Origin: Cryptomeria japonica
Taxonomy: Eukaryota; Streptophyta; Pinopsida; Cupressales; Cupressaceae
Reading direction: 5' to 3'
DNA: 64,000 nt
Assembly: GCF_030272615.1 (NCBI RefSeq)
Contig: NC_081415.1
Coordinates: forward strand, 509,613,373-509,677,372
This document shows, piece after piece, positions 1-13,050 of the stretch (positions are counted from its first letter, which is position 1; every line of letters starts with the position of its first letter). The notes beneath the pieces are model-generated. The model made no database searches and was not told the DNA's origin. It worked only from the letters and a program-made list of their open reading frames with translations. The position numbers and the translations under genes are program-made.

Positions 1-1253
1 AATCCAGAAAGTGTTGGGTCTCGGAAGAGGAAGGAGTCAGTGGGGAGCTCCATAAAAGTCACAGGGAAGAAGATCGTAGGAGAAAGAAGGGAGTCCAACG
101 AAGGCCAATCCATTCTAAGTGCCGCTTCTATCGTACCTAATCAGAATGCAGTTAAGGAACAGGAGATGAACATCTGCATGGTTGATGATGAAGAGCTAAT
201 GCCTTCTCCTTCAGTTGAAGAAGTAATGAAGGAAGTTGTCCAAAGTCAGAACAAAGAGCAAGCTGAAGCGCCTACAGTCTTCTTGGACGGCATACCTGCG
301 AACCCAGGAGGGACAGATGATGGATTTGACCAAAATACTGTAGAGCAATCAACTATCTCTGATTGGCTAAGGGAAAGAATAAAGGCTAAGGTCCCCCAGG
401 AGGCCTGTTCCGAAGAAATCACAACAACATTCCTAGAGAAGGTGAATGAGCCCACTATAGCTAAACCACCCAAGCCCGCCAGAAAGTTTTCTTTGATTCA
501 GAGAGATAGTGCAGGATTTAGGACAGTCCAGATAGCGGTGCCCGAAGAAGGAAAGACTAGGGACAATGTCGCCGCAGATGATTACAAGATCACCACCATA
601 GAGCTAGGAAAGCCCACCCAGGACCAAGAGGTCTAGTATTTCGAAGACTCTTGCAACGCTCTGAAGACAAGTCTGGCTCATGAGAAAGAAAATAGGAAGA
701 AGGTTGAAGAAGAGAACCAGCAGTGGAAAAAGTACGTTCTCCATCTTACCAGACCACTTAACCATGAGATCCCGGTTACCCCACCATAGTCTCTTCAGCA
801 GGGATCGATGAAGGACTATGATGATATGAAGGGCTCGTACACACAAGCCAAGGAATGGATTTTAGATGCTTCAGCACGTGCTGACATACTGGTAGAGAAT
901 TTAGTATCAACACATGAGTTAGTCTCTTCATTGATCAATCATATCCAGGATCTAGCCACCAATTGGGAGGATGTGGAGGAAATTCAAGATGAAATACTCC
1001 CACATCTGAAGGTAATCGGAGGCTTGTCGAAGAGAAGCCTAGTGGATGCAGGTATCATACAGGTCGGAGACAGGTTCGAATTCAGCACATGGTATTATGC
1101 CTTGGTCACCGGGATTGAAGTTATGAAGAAATCCGAGACCAAGTGCTTTGAGACCAAGGAAAGTGTCAGGGAGATCCCGAGCAAAGTATTTCGTGTGGCA
1201 TTTGAGATCTGGAAGAAAGAAAGTATAAGAGAGAAGCATTTGCAAGCAGAGAA

Positions 1254-2508
1254 TGTAATGTCCCCACTTTAGCAGTTGACCAAGTGTGTGTGCCTTAGCC
1301 TTGTTCCACATGGTCCCGAGGGCTAACGAAGGGTTTAAGGGGATCCTGGAGTGTTTTGGCCTAGTCATTTCCAGTTTGGGCCAAAACGAAGTTGATTTAC
1401 TCAGTTTCAGGCATACTTACTATTTTTAGTAAGTCAGTAGGACATAGTGGAGGCCAGTTTTGGTGTTTGGATTTGATACTCCTTGGTGAGAGCTTTCCGA
1501 CGAGCTATCACTCGCATTATTCGGAGTCCGATTGCTAATACATTTTAATGCTTGAAGTTTTATTAAAGTAACATTTAATTTAATTGTAAAATATTAAAGT
1601 GTTACTCTAATATTTATTTTATGGGGATCTGTACCCAAGGGAGACATAAGTGAATATTTTAATATATGTTTTATATTGCTCATCTTTTATCCCACATTGC
1701 CCATGAGAGTTGAGTGGACCCTTGGAAAATGAATAAAAGAAAGCGTTTGTGGCTTCATTAGATATGTTGAATATGAGAAGAATTGGTATGTGTGAGTTGC
1801 AGATCCGTTCTTGGCATTAGAGGACGTCTATCCTCTCTTGTGACATTCTAGACGTCATTCCCCTGGGGTTTGGCCTTTGGAATTCATTGCTATCAGCTTC
1901 ATTATCAGGCAGATTGGGTGCATTTCCAGCTACAGGCAGATTTAATGTTTGTTCATATCTTCTTCCCTACTTGTCCAATGCTTATGCCATTTTGAGGAGA
2001 TGATTTTATGAAGATATTGGACCTGTTGAAGACAAATTAATATTGCTGCAACACTATTCACGTGGGTACTATTCACGCGGGTACTATTCACGCGGTTACT
2101 ATTCATGCGGGTACTATTCACGCGATTACTATTCACGTGGTTACTATTCACGCGGGTACTATTCATGTCACTGTAGCAGCAAGATTGAAAATGATTGCTG
2201 GAGTATTATGTCAATAATGCTGGAATAATTAGTGAGTTGATAATCTGCCATGTATTTGATTTTATTAAAATCTGAAAATAACATCTTATCAGCAGTAGTT
2301 CAATTTTCAGTTTGCATATTATTGTAGTTCATTCTTGTCCATATTCTGTGATTTCAATTCCATGTAAAACAAACCAACATTTCATTTCCGGAGCCATAAG
2401 GGAATTTAAAACGTTAAACGGAGAAATAAGGAGTTGGATGCAAACTGTTTGATAAAATTCCTAGCAGCAATTGGTATGGTTTTTGGGCATTCCGGGGTGT
2501 CCATTACA
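1254..2508 (+). mobile_element. Solo LTR with 5-bp target duplication, inserted in copy A
   Basis: The segment begins TGTAATGTCCCCAC and ends GGGGTGTCCATTACA, giving TG...CA termini inside a short inverted repeat. It is flanked by GAGAA at 1249-1253 and GAGAA at 2509-2513. Removing the segment plus one GAGAA rejoins the copy A reading frame (AEN then LRARIQSSFF) as in copy C. No coding region or second LTR is inside, so this is a solo LTR of about 1255 bp left by LTR-LTR recombination. A 15-bp tandem repeat lies inside it. Confidence 0.9.
2053..2167 (+). repeat. 15-bp minisatellite, about 7.7 copies
   Basis: The unit ACTATTCACGCGGGT repeats in tandem with small C/T and G/A variants (CACG/CATG, GGGT/GGTT/GATT). 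It lies inside the solo LTR. The unit length is a multiple of three, so all frames stay open and give spurious repetitive peptides; no gene is implied. Confidence 0.95.
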
Positions 2509-2784
2509 GAGAACCTGAGAGCCAGGATTCAGTCAAGCTTCTTTAGGGATTCAGGGATGATTGACAAAGGTGATCTCTCGAGGATTGCAAACTTTCTCTT
2601 CATCGATGAAAGTTTTCTTGTCCAAGCGGTGGAGTGGGAGAGCATCCTCGCCACATGTATTGATGATGTGGACATCATCGACTTCCAGATTGGCAGTTTG
2701 CTATGTGTCACCATGGACGAGGTCAAGCTTATTGTGTCCATATACATCGAATCGACGAAAGACGAACCTAGTGAGATTAGCAGT

Positions 2785-3653
2785 TGTGCCATGTGTCACT
2801 TTCTCATTCATTCAAGCTAATAGTGTTTTGGGAAACCCTAATTAGGGTTTATAACTTTCAATCTTGACCCTTGATCACTGTTCGATCTCGGCCGTTCATT
2901 TATTTTTGAAAAACTATATAAGGTTGCCTCCTCTCATTTGGAGGGTGTGAGGTTTTTGATGCATTGTTGCGTAATGTCATTTCCAGATAATATATTGCAT
3001 GTGCGCTTGCTTTGTAATCTCTATTGTTTGAATGATTTGCATGGTTTCAATTTCCTCAACACTTAGTTAGAATTAATTTAGATTTGCTTTCATTGTTGTT
3101 AATTCGAATGAAGGATTTTGATAAGTGTCAATCAATGGTGTATCTCCGCTCATACGTTTGGTGTATGGATGATTTCCATTTCACCATGCAAAGTTAGTCT
3201 GAGCCCATCCTCCGTGCACCCCAACATCTTAATCATAAGCACAATCCATTGAAGATTGCACCGATTTTGTGTAGTTGTCCCTAGTGTGGCGAAGCAAGGT
3301 TTGGTTTCTCGAGAGCACCCAATTGATACCGTCTCTGAAGTTCGTAGGATTAGATTAGCCTTCCTAACCCTATCCCTTTTTCCTTTTCTTTTGAAAGTCT
3401 AAATCCCTAGAAAATCCCCAAAAAGAAGAAGCGCCTAAAATTGCTAGATCCATCTAAGTCCAGCCGTTCAAGACAGTTGTTAAATGTAAGTCCCCTTGAG
3501 ATTTTCAGCATACACTACCCAAGAAGCTATTTCACTAAAGTCGCTTGTTCGCACATATAGACCTTGGAATCAGTAGTGATTTTTTAGGATAGGATAGAAT
3601 ACCTTCGGGTATCCTATTCTAATGTTTGGTAGATGATAAAACGGACACCAACA
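2785..3653 (+). mobile_element. LTR-like module following copy A
   Basis: This segment is closely similar to the reverse complement of 45210-46087, which follows copy C in the same relative position. Both end in CACCAACA and share a TATATAAGG promoter-like box (about 2925), a GTAAGTCCCCTTG box (about 3487) and a long match around 3500-3640. The left boundary at about 2785 is where the two copies still align (TGTGCCATG versus TGTTCCACA). No polypurine tract or target duplication was found, so the LTR identity is inferred from similarity and position. Confidence 0.55.
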
Positions 3654-6534
3654 TTGCCCCACTCCTTTTTGGGGGGTAAATTGTATTCTTTTGAGGCTGG
3701 GTTAGTTAGTTGTGCATTTTTTATAAAGGGCTTAACTGTGGGAAGTTGTGAGATTAGGGCTCAAGGATCAGATTTACTCTAGGCCAGCATGATTTTGCAA
3801 TGGGTGATTTGGGTGCGCAAATGTGGCTAGTTTTTGCGATGTCTAAGGCTTTTTAAAGGGTTGAAACTTGTGGCCATTAATGCATGCCAAGCTTTTGATG
3901 ATCAATGGAACACAAAACATCCTAGATGATCAAATTGAGAAAATGTTTGCATTTTCAGTTGCTTGCAAAATCCAGTATTTAATTGGTTTTGCTAACAATC
4001 TGCATTAACTAGGTATGGTCAGGTTTTGATCTGATTGTTTTTCCAATTGTGGCAAAAAAGATGATATGGGGAGGAATACTTCTGCGCAGTAACCATCCCA
4101 ATAGATAGATTTGTTGTAATCTGATTTCTTGCCTTTTGACCTTGTGTATACAAACTATTAGTGTAGTTGAAGATTCCTAGGCAGTCTATACTGAATTTTT
4201 CTGATTTTTTAATGTTGCTGATGGAAGGTTTTAGGATAGTTTTTCAGAAGTTTTGTTGCCAATGATTGCATAAGGTTTTAACATGAATGTATGCCAATGA
4301 AAGGTATTTTTTCAACCCAAAATGCAAAAATATAAATGACTGGTAATTAATTTCTGAGTACTGATTTTTTGGAACCGGAAGACAATTATTTTAAGAATTA
4401 AGAGAATTAATTCACCACAACAGTTATTGCATACTAGGAGTCGAGTGCTCAACCAAGAGTGGATTTTATTAATGATTTTCAAGAGATCACAGTTTGTGAG
4501 CTTTCAACTAGTGAGTATGACTCCAAATGGCTTTATTTGCTTCTACAATAATTATAAAAAACAAATAGTGAATGAAATAGGGAATTGCTAAGTCCCACGC
4601 TTGGCCTGCAAGCAAGATTATTGGATCTACTGAAAGAACACACACTCTGAACCAAAATTGGCTTCTGTAGCCAGCTGAGTGATCACCAAGACACTGCTGG
4701 AGGGTGCTGATAATAAAGTTCACTCAATTTCCAAACTCTTTTTTGGTTGGTATGACCAAGTTGTGCAACTTGGAGCTTTCTAGATGGTACGATCAGCTAA
4801 GGAACTGGTACAGCTGGCTCTAGGAATGATGTGGCTGCCTTGAGGTGATTCCAAACACTTGAAATCTGCAATATAAACTCTGTTACTTGCTGAAATTAAT
4901 GTTTTTTGAAGCACCGATAGAAACATTGTATGGATTTCCCTCAACTGTGAACTGAGGTTTCATGCAATTCACTTATCTCTAGGGAGTTTTCATTCCCAAA
5001 AGTCTAATCTGCTGCTGAAATTCATCTCCAGAGCTCAAATCCCAAATTGTTGATGTAAAAATGAATTGGAAGATGTCCAAATAAATTCACCTCATGTCAC
5101 TTTATTGCCTCCTTACCCTAGTCACAACATTTAGGGTTCCAATGCTTTATTTTAATGAAATTTATTAAAATAAACTTCCTCCTAGCAAGTTCGACCCCCT
5201 TTGAGGGTCTTATTCATGATTGAGAAAAACCACCCTTTTAAAACAACATTATGTTGCCATGGGGTGCGTGCCATGGGGTACTTTGTAATATTTTATTATT
5301 TTATAACTTCACCTTATAAAGTCACTTTATTTAATTTTCTATTGTTAGCAAAAAATGACTTTATAATAAAATAACATTAAGTCCTTATAAAAATAAGCCA
5401 TCTTAGTGCAAATTGCCGAGTTTAAGACCCCACATGCCAGCACTGACATCTCCTATCCACTGGATTTGCCTACGGAGATGGATAATAAGCAAATCTTTGC
5501 ATTGAAGTAATTAACTAGGAAAGAGGGAACATTATAGTAGTTGTAAGTGGGGATGATTAGTAATAGGTTTTTTCTACTGCAGATAAAAAATTGAGCTCCA
5601 TGCACTACTGATAATTCATTTCATTCTTCTTTGTTTTAAGTCAACTCTGCACTTCTCTGAACTGAGTCCGTTAGTTCGGCTGCTTGCTCTAATAGTTCTT
5701 AAAAGAACTGTATCCTCAATTGCATCCGATGTGGATGGCAATGGACCATAAAATAGGTTTCAAGAGGTTTGGACTAGCCATTCATGGTCAGATGCCAAGT
5801 GGTAATCTACAAAATTGTTATGCCATGCTGCAAGTTTAAAAGAAACTGCATTTTAGGCCACAAAGTTGCCCTGGGTTCCTTGAAATGTCACAAATTGGTC
5901 AAAATAGGGATTTAGGCTGGTCAAAGGTGTAAGTATCTTGCACTTGCTCTTCTTGGGTTATCCTCACCAGTTAGGGGTTAAGTATCTTGCACTGGCTGCT
6001 CTTCTTGGGTTATCCTCACCAGTTAGGGGTTAGTGAGAGTAACATTATAGTAATTGGGGGTTTTTGGGCATTACAGTAGAGTCAATTCTAGTGTTTTGAG
6101 TCAACCTCTAAACTAGTTCTGATTTGTTACATGTGTTCTGTATATGAGCAGTGGCTGAGCATTTGTTTATTAAATATTCCCCTTTGTAATTTAATATGAA
6201 TTTTTCATCGGCTACTTTGGATATGTGGCATGAGTTGTTTGTTGAAATTTTACTCTCAAGCTTGTCTAACTCTTCTATTTTATTTGATAATGCATTACTT
6301 TTAACATCTTAAGTGTTTTCATGCAAAATATGCTCTCAAATCTCTGCCTTGTTGTATTAGCTGACTGATACAATGTTCCCTATATGGTGCCCTTGAAAAT
6401 ATACTATTTATTCATGAACATATTTGCTTTGAGGAGATTTGGCTATAATATTTTGAGGATATTATAAATGTTCTTGTTATTTAAAACTTCTTATGAGGTC
6501 TCCATATCTAACAGTCTTGGCTGGCAATTTCCAG
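3654..6534. other. Non-coding host intron or 5' flank with decayed LTR sequence
   Basis: No convincing exon was found here, although a missing upstream PIN-domain exon of the host gene could be hidden. 5100-5400 is AT-rich with repeated AAGTCACTTTAT-like words typical of the LTRs elsewhere in the window. At about 5527 GGGAACATTATAGTAG resembles a decayed GGGGACATTACA LTR end. Confidence 0.4.
5931..6032 (+). repeat. Tandem duplication of about 50 bp
   Basis: A segment starting AAGTATCTTGCACT and ending CCAGTTAGGGGTT occurs twice in a row, offset 49 bp, with a 4-bp insertion in the second copy. It is non-coding. Confidence 0.9.
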
Positions 6535-6629
6535 GTTGCTTTTTTCTGATAAAAGGCGACGAAGCTTTTATTTTGATGATGAACATTGCATTTATAGTTG
6601 GCTTTATTGCCAGGATTGCCTCAAAGGAG
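6535..6629 (+). CDS. DIS3L-like exoribonuclease, exon 1 of those found (PIN-like region)
   Basis: The acceptor is AATTTCCAG and the donor GGAG|GTGAGA. The 95 nt hold one base, 31 codons and one base. The peptide SDKRRRSFYFDDEHCIYSWL resembles the PIN-domain strand before the helix carried by the next exon in RRP44/DIS3/DIS3L proteins. The final G joins the GA that opens the exon at 10908 to make a glycine codon, so the phases fit across a 4.3-kb intron. The two alternative frames are not supported by similarity. This is the least certain of the exons because the segment is short and divergent; an earlier exon ending in two bases must exist upstream but was not found. Confidence 0.55.
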
Positions 6630-7979
6630 GTGAGATTTCTACAATTAAACCATGGTCTAGAATTAACTTGTAAGTTGTAGGCTGCATTGCTGCATACATT
6701 TTGTAAGGACCCAGCTTAATTTGTCCAAGTTTTTACCTTAGATTATAATCTGCTGTTTTTTATGAACTCCGTTTTTGCTGAATGAATAGTTTCAGAGGTA
6801 TATGCTTGGTAGTTTTTCTGCTTGCACATTTTCTTTCATAGAATGCATTTGTTGTTCATAATCAATAAACAGGAAAGTATACCAAAATCTGAAACTCAAT
6901 ACCAAAATAATAACAAGCAATTGCTGGTAACTGTTGCTCTTTATTTCAGATATATGCAATAACATTAACTTATTAATATCACAGTAATCTCAATACTAAG
7001 GAATTTTTGACAGCATTAATTAACAGATTACACCTTATTTCCCACGCACAGCAGTATAGGACAGCAACAAATAATGGACTGGTATTTTGCCGTATACTTC
7101 TTCCACGCACAGGAACACCAATTGCAGGAAGAGGATATTCGAAAGTATAGAATAATGCCTGCCTTTTGAGGCACTAGGCATTATTGGATTTTAAGAAAAT
7201 TGTAAAAAATTGTAGAAAATTAGACAAAAACTACTTATTTTAAAACTTAAGGGCATTTCCATAGCATAGAGATATAGAGAGCAAATAAAATAGAGTTTAA
7301 CCTATGAATTGTGGAAAATAGATTTTTTGTTGTTTATATTCATATTGCTGGCTACATAGGCAAATATTTAGTTTACTTTTTAAAAGGGCTGTCAACAAAT
7401 ACACCATAGTTGTTTAAGTCTGAAATCAAATATTAGCTAAGTCTTTGAAGTAACTGAGATAAAAAATTATCAGATAGCAATCCAGCTATTGTTAGGAATT
7501 TAGTAAAAATGGAAGCCATTTGGAAGTGATCCAAGACTTTCATTGTGATTGAGGCGAGGAGTTTTCTAGGCATAGTTCTGTATTTGAGAAAGTTTATCAA
7601 GTCCTATTTCACAATTGCATGCTTTATATTCCCTAATGGCAATTGATAAGTCCTTTCTATGGGGTAGAATTCAACAAAACGCATGTGTTTAGTTGAAGTA
7701 AAAGATTAGCAAGCTACTGGTTTTGGCAATATCTAGCTTGCAACTACTATTTTAGGTGGAGAGAAATGTTGATGATTATGTGTTGGATTCTGTTTTATTA
7801 CAAGTATGAAAGCTTGTTTGTTGTCATTCAGATTTATTTCATGGAGCACTTTGGATATATTGCTCATATTATGGATTGTATGTCTTTGTTTGAGCCAAAA
7901 TTAAATATATCAATTAAAACTTAAAAATTATATAACTATATCTATATCTACATATATTATATATGTCTTTGAATGTTTA

Positions 7980-8345
7980 GCGTCGTGGTACAAATACTTC
8001 ATTGGTGAGGCGGCCACCAAGGTTCAAACCCCTGTTGGGCCACTGAGTTTGTAGGCCTTGTGCCTTCGCCGGGTCATAGAGCTCACGGGTTTGATCAAGT
8101 GAAGTGTGGAGAGTGATGGCCCCACATAAATGGCCTTGTGGGAAGAGATCCTCCGTAAGTGGTCTCTCTGGGTTCGGACTACGCTATAAATCCATCGCCG
8201 GGTCATAGAGCTCACAGGTTTGACAAAGTGAAGTGTGGAGAGTGATGGCCCCACATAAATGGCCTTGTGGGAGGAGATCCTCCGTAAGTGGTCTCTCTGG
8301 GTTCAGACCACGCTATAAATCCAAGTTTCCTCAATAAAAAAATAA
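7980..8345 (+). mobile_element. SINE-like unit with an internal 129-bp tandem duplication
   Basis: The head reads GCGTCGTGGTACAAATACTT and GGTTCAAACCCC (8021-8032), which resemble RNA polymerase III A and B boxes of a tRNA-derived SINE. The body holds two tandem copies of 129 bp (8067-8195 and 8196-8324) that differ at a few sites, each starting CGCCGGGTCATAGAGCTCAC. An A-rich tail follows at 8331-8350. I could not find a clear target duplication, so SINE identity is inferred from the boxes and tail. Confidence 0.45.
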
Positions 8346-9939
8346 AATAAAATTATATATTATATTAAAAATTAAATATGCTTTATAAATTTTACATTAT
8401 TTTTTATTTTATAGTTTATTATATAATTATTAATATATATATTACAATTATTATATAATAGTTTAAATTTTAAAACTACTTTATAGTATTAATTATAAAC
8501 TATAAGGGTTTGCTCCTTCCTCGTCAAAGTGCCATCTGTAACATTGTATAATAGTTTTTATTTTAAAGTTGGTGTATAATATTAGTTATATACTTGTTCA
8601 TGTCAAAATCCATGGGGTGTATAGAGAGCTCGAGTCATATCAAAGTCTTGATTTAGAGCAGATTTGTTAGTTGCTTTGACACTATTTCATATGCCCCCCA
8701 CGATTTAGGATGACAGACCCTTTCAAATTCGGTTGATGACTGCCATTGCTCCTCCCGCTCCTCTATTTAGAGTTTTTTAGAGGTCGGGAGAAAACTAGGG
8801 GACAAAATAACAAATTGTTTCCATGTCGATTCCGCACTGACTTTGATTCCATCTCAGACTTGGCCTTATTTCTGAGCAATGCAGTAATTTCACAAGTTTT
8901 TCTACGGTTTTACGGGTTTTTGTAATGATTTTTTTCACTCTTTTTTTGCCATTTTTTTTTGGTTTTAACATGATTTAAACATGATTTAGACATGAAAATT
9001 GAAAATTGGGTCAACCATTTTTTTGTGAATTGAGATGTTTTCGGGGAATAGATTGGCTGGCTCCACGATTCGTGATTAATTGGGTATAATCGTGCTTTTT
9101 TGCATATTATTGCATCTTTGAAATAATCCCTTGGGTTGTCTTTATTTTGTCACCCAAGTCATCATTCACAGCCTGCAAATTTTAAAACAAATTCAACACA
9201 GTTCTAATGCTATGCCACTATATCAAAGGATATCTTATTTTATTATATTAATTCCTCCCAAATTAAACCTAGTGCACACTTGATGTAGATAAAACATCAA
9301 ACATCCAAATCTGTAGGTATCTTTATTACCGAAATTTGTCTTCGAAGGAAAACTTTACAAATTTGTTCTGTAATGATTGCTGACCTGCAATCAGTCCACA
9401 GAGAAGGGTTGGGTTTTTGTTCAAATCTTCAAGCTCCAAGGGTTTGCATCCTTAGAAACTTCACTCCTCCAAGTAAAGGAAATGAGTTACATATCAATTT
9501 CAATATGAATCTGACATGTTCAATTCATCCCCAAAGCCACCCTTATAAAGACTCCCATCAGCCTTCTAAAAGATAGGCCAACTATTAATTGGTTGAGGCT
9601 GAGGCAAACATTATTAAATAAAGTGACAATTAAATAATATTTTATTCTTTTTTATTATTTTTAACCAAATTAATTAATATTCAGTTATCCTTTTGAAATA
9701 ATATTTATTTTTGGGCAACTTAAATAATTAATTTAATTAATGTCTCTTTATCAAAACTGGCGACATTGCAAGCACCATCAACCAAAGCCTTGAATGAAAA
9801 ATTTCTTGGATCTAGTTAACCCATGATGAAGATATTTGAAGCTCAATGCATCCCCGTTGTATTCCATCATTGCATTGCATCGACTTGTTGTTGCAATTTA
9901 TCAATGCATTACATCCACCAATAGCACAAGTGGATGTCC

Positions 9940-9940
<1 letters not shown>

Positions 9941-10023
<83 letters not shown>
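9941..10023 (+). repeat. Compound (GT)n(GA)n microsatellite
   Basis: About nine GT units run directly into about 32 uninterrupted GA units. The apparent open frames on both strands here are repeat artefacts. Confidence 0.98.
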
Positions 10024-10027
<4 letters not shown>

Positions 10028-10034
10028 CCACCAA

Positions 10035-10290
10035 TAGGATAGCATTATAATTGGAGAAACAAACCTCTTCCAAGAGCTTCCACAGAGAAAAGAGTATTAT
10101 AATTGGATGTCCACGCTCCTTCCAGGGGTCTCCACAGAACAAAGAATATTATAATTGGATATCCACACCCTTTCCAAGAATCTCCACAGAAATGAGAGTA
10201 TTATAAGTAGACGTCCACACCCATTTCAAGGGTCTCCACAGAAAAGAGAGTATTATAATTGAACAAACCTCGTCCAAGGGTCCACAGAAA
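10035..10290 (+). repeat. Degenerate tandem repeat of about 61 bp, about four copies
   Basis: The motif TATTATAATTGGA followed by TCCACAC..CTTCCAAG..TCTCCACAGAA recurs at about 61-bp spacing with substitutions, directly after the microsatellite. Confidence 0.85.
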
Positions 10291-10907
10291 TACCTGCCAT
10301 ATGGGATCTAGAGTCATAGAACAAAGCATCTCAACATTGTTGTCAATTGAGATCTACAAATACGGTGCATTTGGAACTACCATCTGTCCCATCATGTTTT
10401 GTTTGGGTTCCTGCTTGCTAAAGTCAATTTTCAAGTTTTATATTATGGTTGTTTGGTTTAAGAGGCATTTAAATGTGACTTGATGATAGCTTTGTCAAAT
10501 GATGTAATTATAAAAACAATTCCTTCATATGATGAAATGTGGTTCTTTTGGTTAATTCATTATTTGTTTAGTTTCACTTTATTTTTCCACGTTTTTCTCC
10601 AAAAATCTCTGGGAAGAAAAAGGAAGTATGTTAATGTTGAGAAATGATCAAGGAGGTGTATAGTATTCTAATGGTACATCGAATCTCATTAGAGAAGTAC
10701 TAGTGGACAATGGTGTTAGGTTGTTTCAAGTATGCTAATGTAAAGATTATTATGTTGCAGATTGAAGTAGATTTTTATGCTTTGTAGAATAGAGTTAACC
10801 TAGTAAAATGAGAAGTGTGATAATGGTGCAAATTAATTGCCACCTGAAAGTAGGACATAGGTGAGTTCTTTGCTATGGTGTACTGATTTAGCTCTGGTTG
10901 GATGCAG

Positions 10908-11080
10908 GAGTTGAATGTATTGCAGCATGGCTACATGGGCATTTAGAAGGGTCCATACCCATTGTTGTAATGACTGGATCTATTTCCTCTTCAGTGGAAA
11001 CTCAAGGAAATGTATTGGCTAAGCATTTTGAAAAGGGCCTATCATTTAACCTATCATCAAGTGATAAGGAAGCAGTCATG
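10908..11080 (+). CDS. DIS3L-like exoribonuclease, PIN-like domain exon
   Basis: The exon opens after GGATGCAG with GA of a split glycine codon and ends ATG|GTGAGA in phase 0. It encodes GVECIAAWLHGHLEGSIPIV, then a serine-rich stretch and KHFEKGLSFNLSSSDKEAVM. The W..HL..(I/M)P(I/V)V(M/I)(I/M)T pattern is that of the DIS3/DIS3L PIN domain. By my manual alignment, two of the acidic residues that form the PIN nuclease site in DIS3 are replaced: Lys in the segment just before this exon, and Ser in the MTGS turn. That points to an inactive PIN fold as described for animal DIS3L. In that family the PIN region contacts the exosome while RNB does 3'-5' degradation; whether this holds here is inference. 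Confidence 0.75.
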
Positions 11081-13050
11081 GTGAGATTTTTGTATGGTAG
11101 CTAGTTTCTCAATGCAGAGTGATAATAAATTTCATTCTTGGCTTTTCCTGTCTTCTTTCTTGGTTGTTTCTTTGTTTCATATTTTTCTATAGAATGTTTG
11201 CAAATTCAATGCAGAGATAGGATGGCTTCTTAGTAGATTATAAACTTATACTATTTTCTGACATTAGCCGTCTACGAAAATGTATGATACATATTTGTTG
11301 ATTCAGAACATACTGAGATAGGCTCTATAATATTGTCTTTGAGCCTTAGGTTGTAAAGGAGTGTCATGTAAAGAGTCACTTTTTACTGGGAATAGATGTA
11401 TTAATTCTATCATAGACATAGTATTTTGGATTTCCACATTGTAAGTCACATTACATTTGCTTCAGGTAAAAAACTGTGTGAATACTTTTGAATCAAAATA
11501 CTGTCACTCATTTTCACACTGATTATTTGGATGTTATTTCTTGAAATTACCTATGCAAGGGAGATTTACTTCTTTGTATTGAGTACCTAGTTTGCCGGAT
11601 ACATATGTTATTCTATATATTTCTGATTTCTCTAAGTCATGAGCATAGGCAGTCATTATTTCTGGAATGGAATCACCTCACCCAAGAGCTACTTGGGCAC
11701 CTGAGACTTGTGTTCATCGCACACAGTATGGATGGTCAGCTATCTCTCACGGTCACAGTTGGGACTAAAGGGACATACGTGCACTGTCAATTTTCTCACA
11801 CATCTGGAGAATTGTTAGGCTATGATATTAAAATAGTTTCTAGGAGTAACACTCGTTTCTCCCAAGAATTATTCATTCCAGCACTCTTTTCTGAGGCCAT
11901 TCTTGTGAAGATGCCATCAGAGTTTCTGTTGATTGTTCTTGGTGGTTGATGAGAATGCCGGTCCACCTGTTACTTCTGAAGTTGGTAGTGAATAAGCCTT
12001 GTTCTTTATTGGCCCTCACTTGGTTATATTGGAATTTCTTTTGTATATATTCTTTCTATGATAATATTTTGTCTTGTTAAATGAATTTCAAATATATTGA
12101 CTTCTCTAGTCCCCATTTATTCCTAGCACTTTTTTTGTTCCTTTTAGCACTGTTGAGTCACTGTCATAGCCTGCCATATTTCTGAATCCCATCATCCTAG
12201 TTTGGCCATCTGTAGCTATTAAAGTATTTTTTTAATTTGTTTCTTTCTCATACAATTGACTCTTTGTGAGCCATTGAGTGGATTTCATCAGAAAGCTAGA
12301 GTGTTTCTGATTTTCACCCAAGATTTGGAATTTTTTAATTTAGTTGGAGTGAATTCCTTGTATAGAAAAAACAATGTTTTTGAAAATCTGAGTCATTCAT
12401 GTTACTTCTCACAATTCATGTTTTGCCAACTGCTGAATTTTACTTCAACTCTTCCTTATTGAGGCAAAACTCAAGCCCAAGTGTAATGACTATACATCGT
12501 CCTTTTTCTTGAACTTTATACAGACAAATATCATGTTCTTTCTCCTGAATTTTGACATTATCCCTAACAAAACAGTCTTGCTTCATTTTGTCCTATTTAA
12601 GGACTTTTATAGTTGTGCTAAACACAATCAGAATGATCAATAATGTGTATGGAATAGTTGTTGCCAATATAAATATTGTCTGACGATATTTGTATTTACT
12701 ACTGTTGTTCCGATTCTTTCAATATGAGAAGTTCCAAAGTGTGCTGCCATTATGATGAACCGTATATGTGGTGCATTCTATATTATAATATTTATATAAA
12801 ACATTAATGTCCTTGAAGTCAAACTCAACCAACACTGTCCAGATTCCACTGTTATTGTTTTTTTATAGATAACTGCTTTGATTCAATTTGCAAACTTTTA
12901 ACACACATTTAGGATAAGCAGGAGATGTCATGGCCCTGGATTAACATCAAAGGAACAGCAAACCAAAATATGAAATTGTTTGACTTCACACACTGCAATC
13001 GCCTATCTCCAATGATTGAGATATTGCAGATCAGATTCAATATTAACAAT

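Larger units (their letters stand above)
1..2820 (+). pseudogene. Copy A of an uncharacterised repeated coding family (left-truncated, split by a solo LTR)
   Basis: I recognise no known domain. The frame is open from the window edge to a TAG at 634-636, continues in the same frame to a TAG at 787-789, and runs on to about 1253, where a solo LTR interrupts it. It resumes at about 2509 and stops at 2818-2820. The protein is rich in Glu, Lys and Gln, with a heptad-like stretch around 650-740 (EEENQQWKKYVLHLT). The same protein is on the minus strand at 46091-49298 (copy C), which has similar residues throughout; copy C has Gln codons where copy A has its two TAG stops. A more distant relative lies at 27537-29800. 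No CCHC knuckle, protease, reverse transcriptase or integrase is visible. It may be a gag-like or accessory protein of a non-autonomous LTR element, or a captured host gene. It is clearly broken here. Confidence 0.7.
6630..10907 (+). other. Intron of the DIS3L-like gene (4.3 kb)
   Basis: The intron lies between the donor at 6630 and the acceptor GGATGCAG ending at 10907. It holds a SINE-like unit (7980-8345), a GT/GA microsatellite, a tandem repeat of about 61 bp and AT-rich filler. No exon is seen inside. Confidence 0.55.

Noticed and set aside
2043-2228. Tyr-Ser-Arg-Gly repeat protein
   Set aside because: It is a 15-bp minisatellite in a solo LTR, open in several frames only because the unit is a multiple of three.
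7981-8035. A functional tRNA gene at the SINE-like head
   Set aside because: Only A- and B-box-like words are present; the stems and anticodon arm of a tRNA cannot be drawn.
9812-10142. Open frames on both strands with long Arg-Glu or Ser-Leu runs
   Set aside because: They are translations of the (GT)n(GA)n microsatellite.
11605-11949. 114-codon open frame in the second host intron
   Set aside because: No recognised domain, no splice-compatible link to the host gene and no second copy in the window; likely chance.
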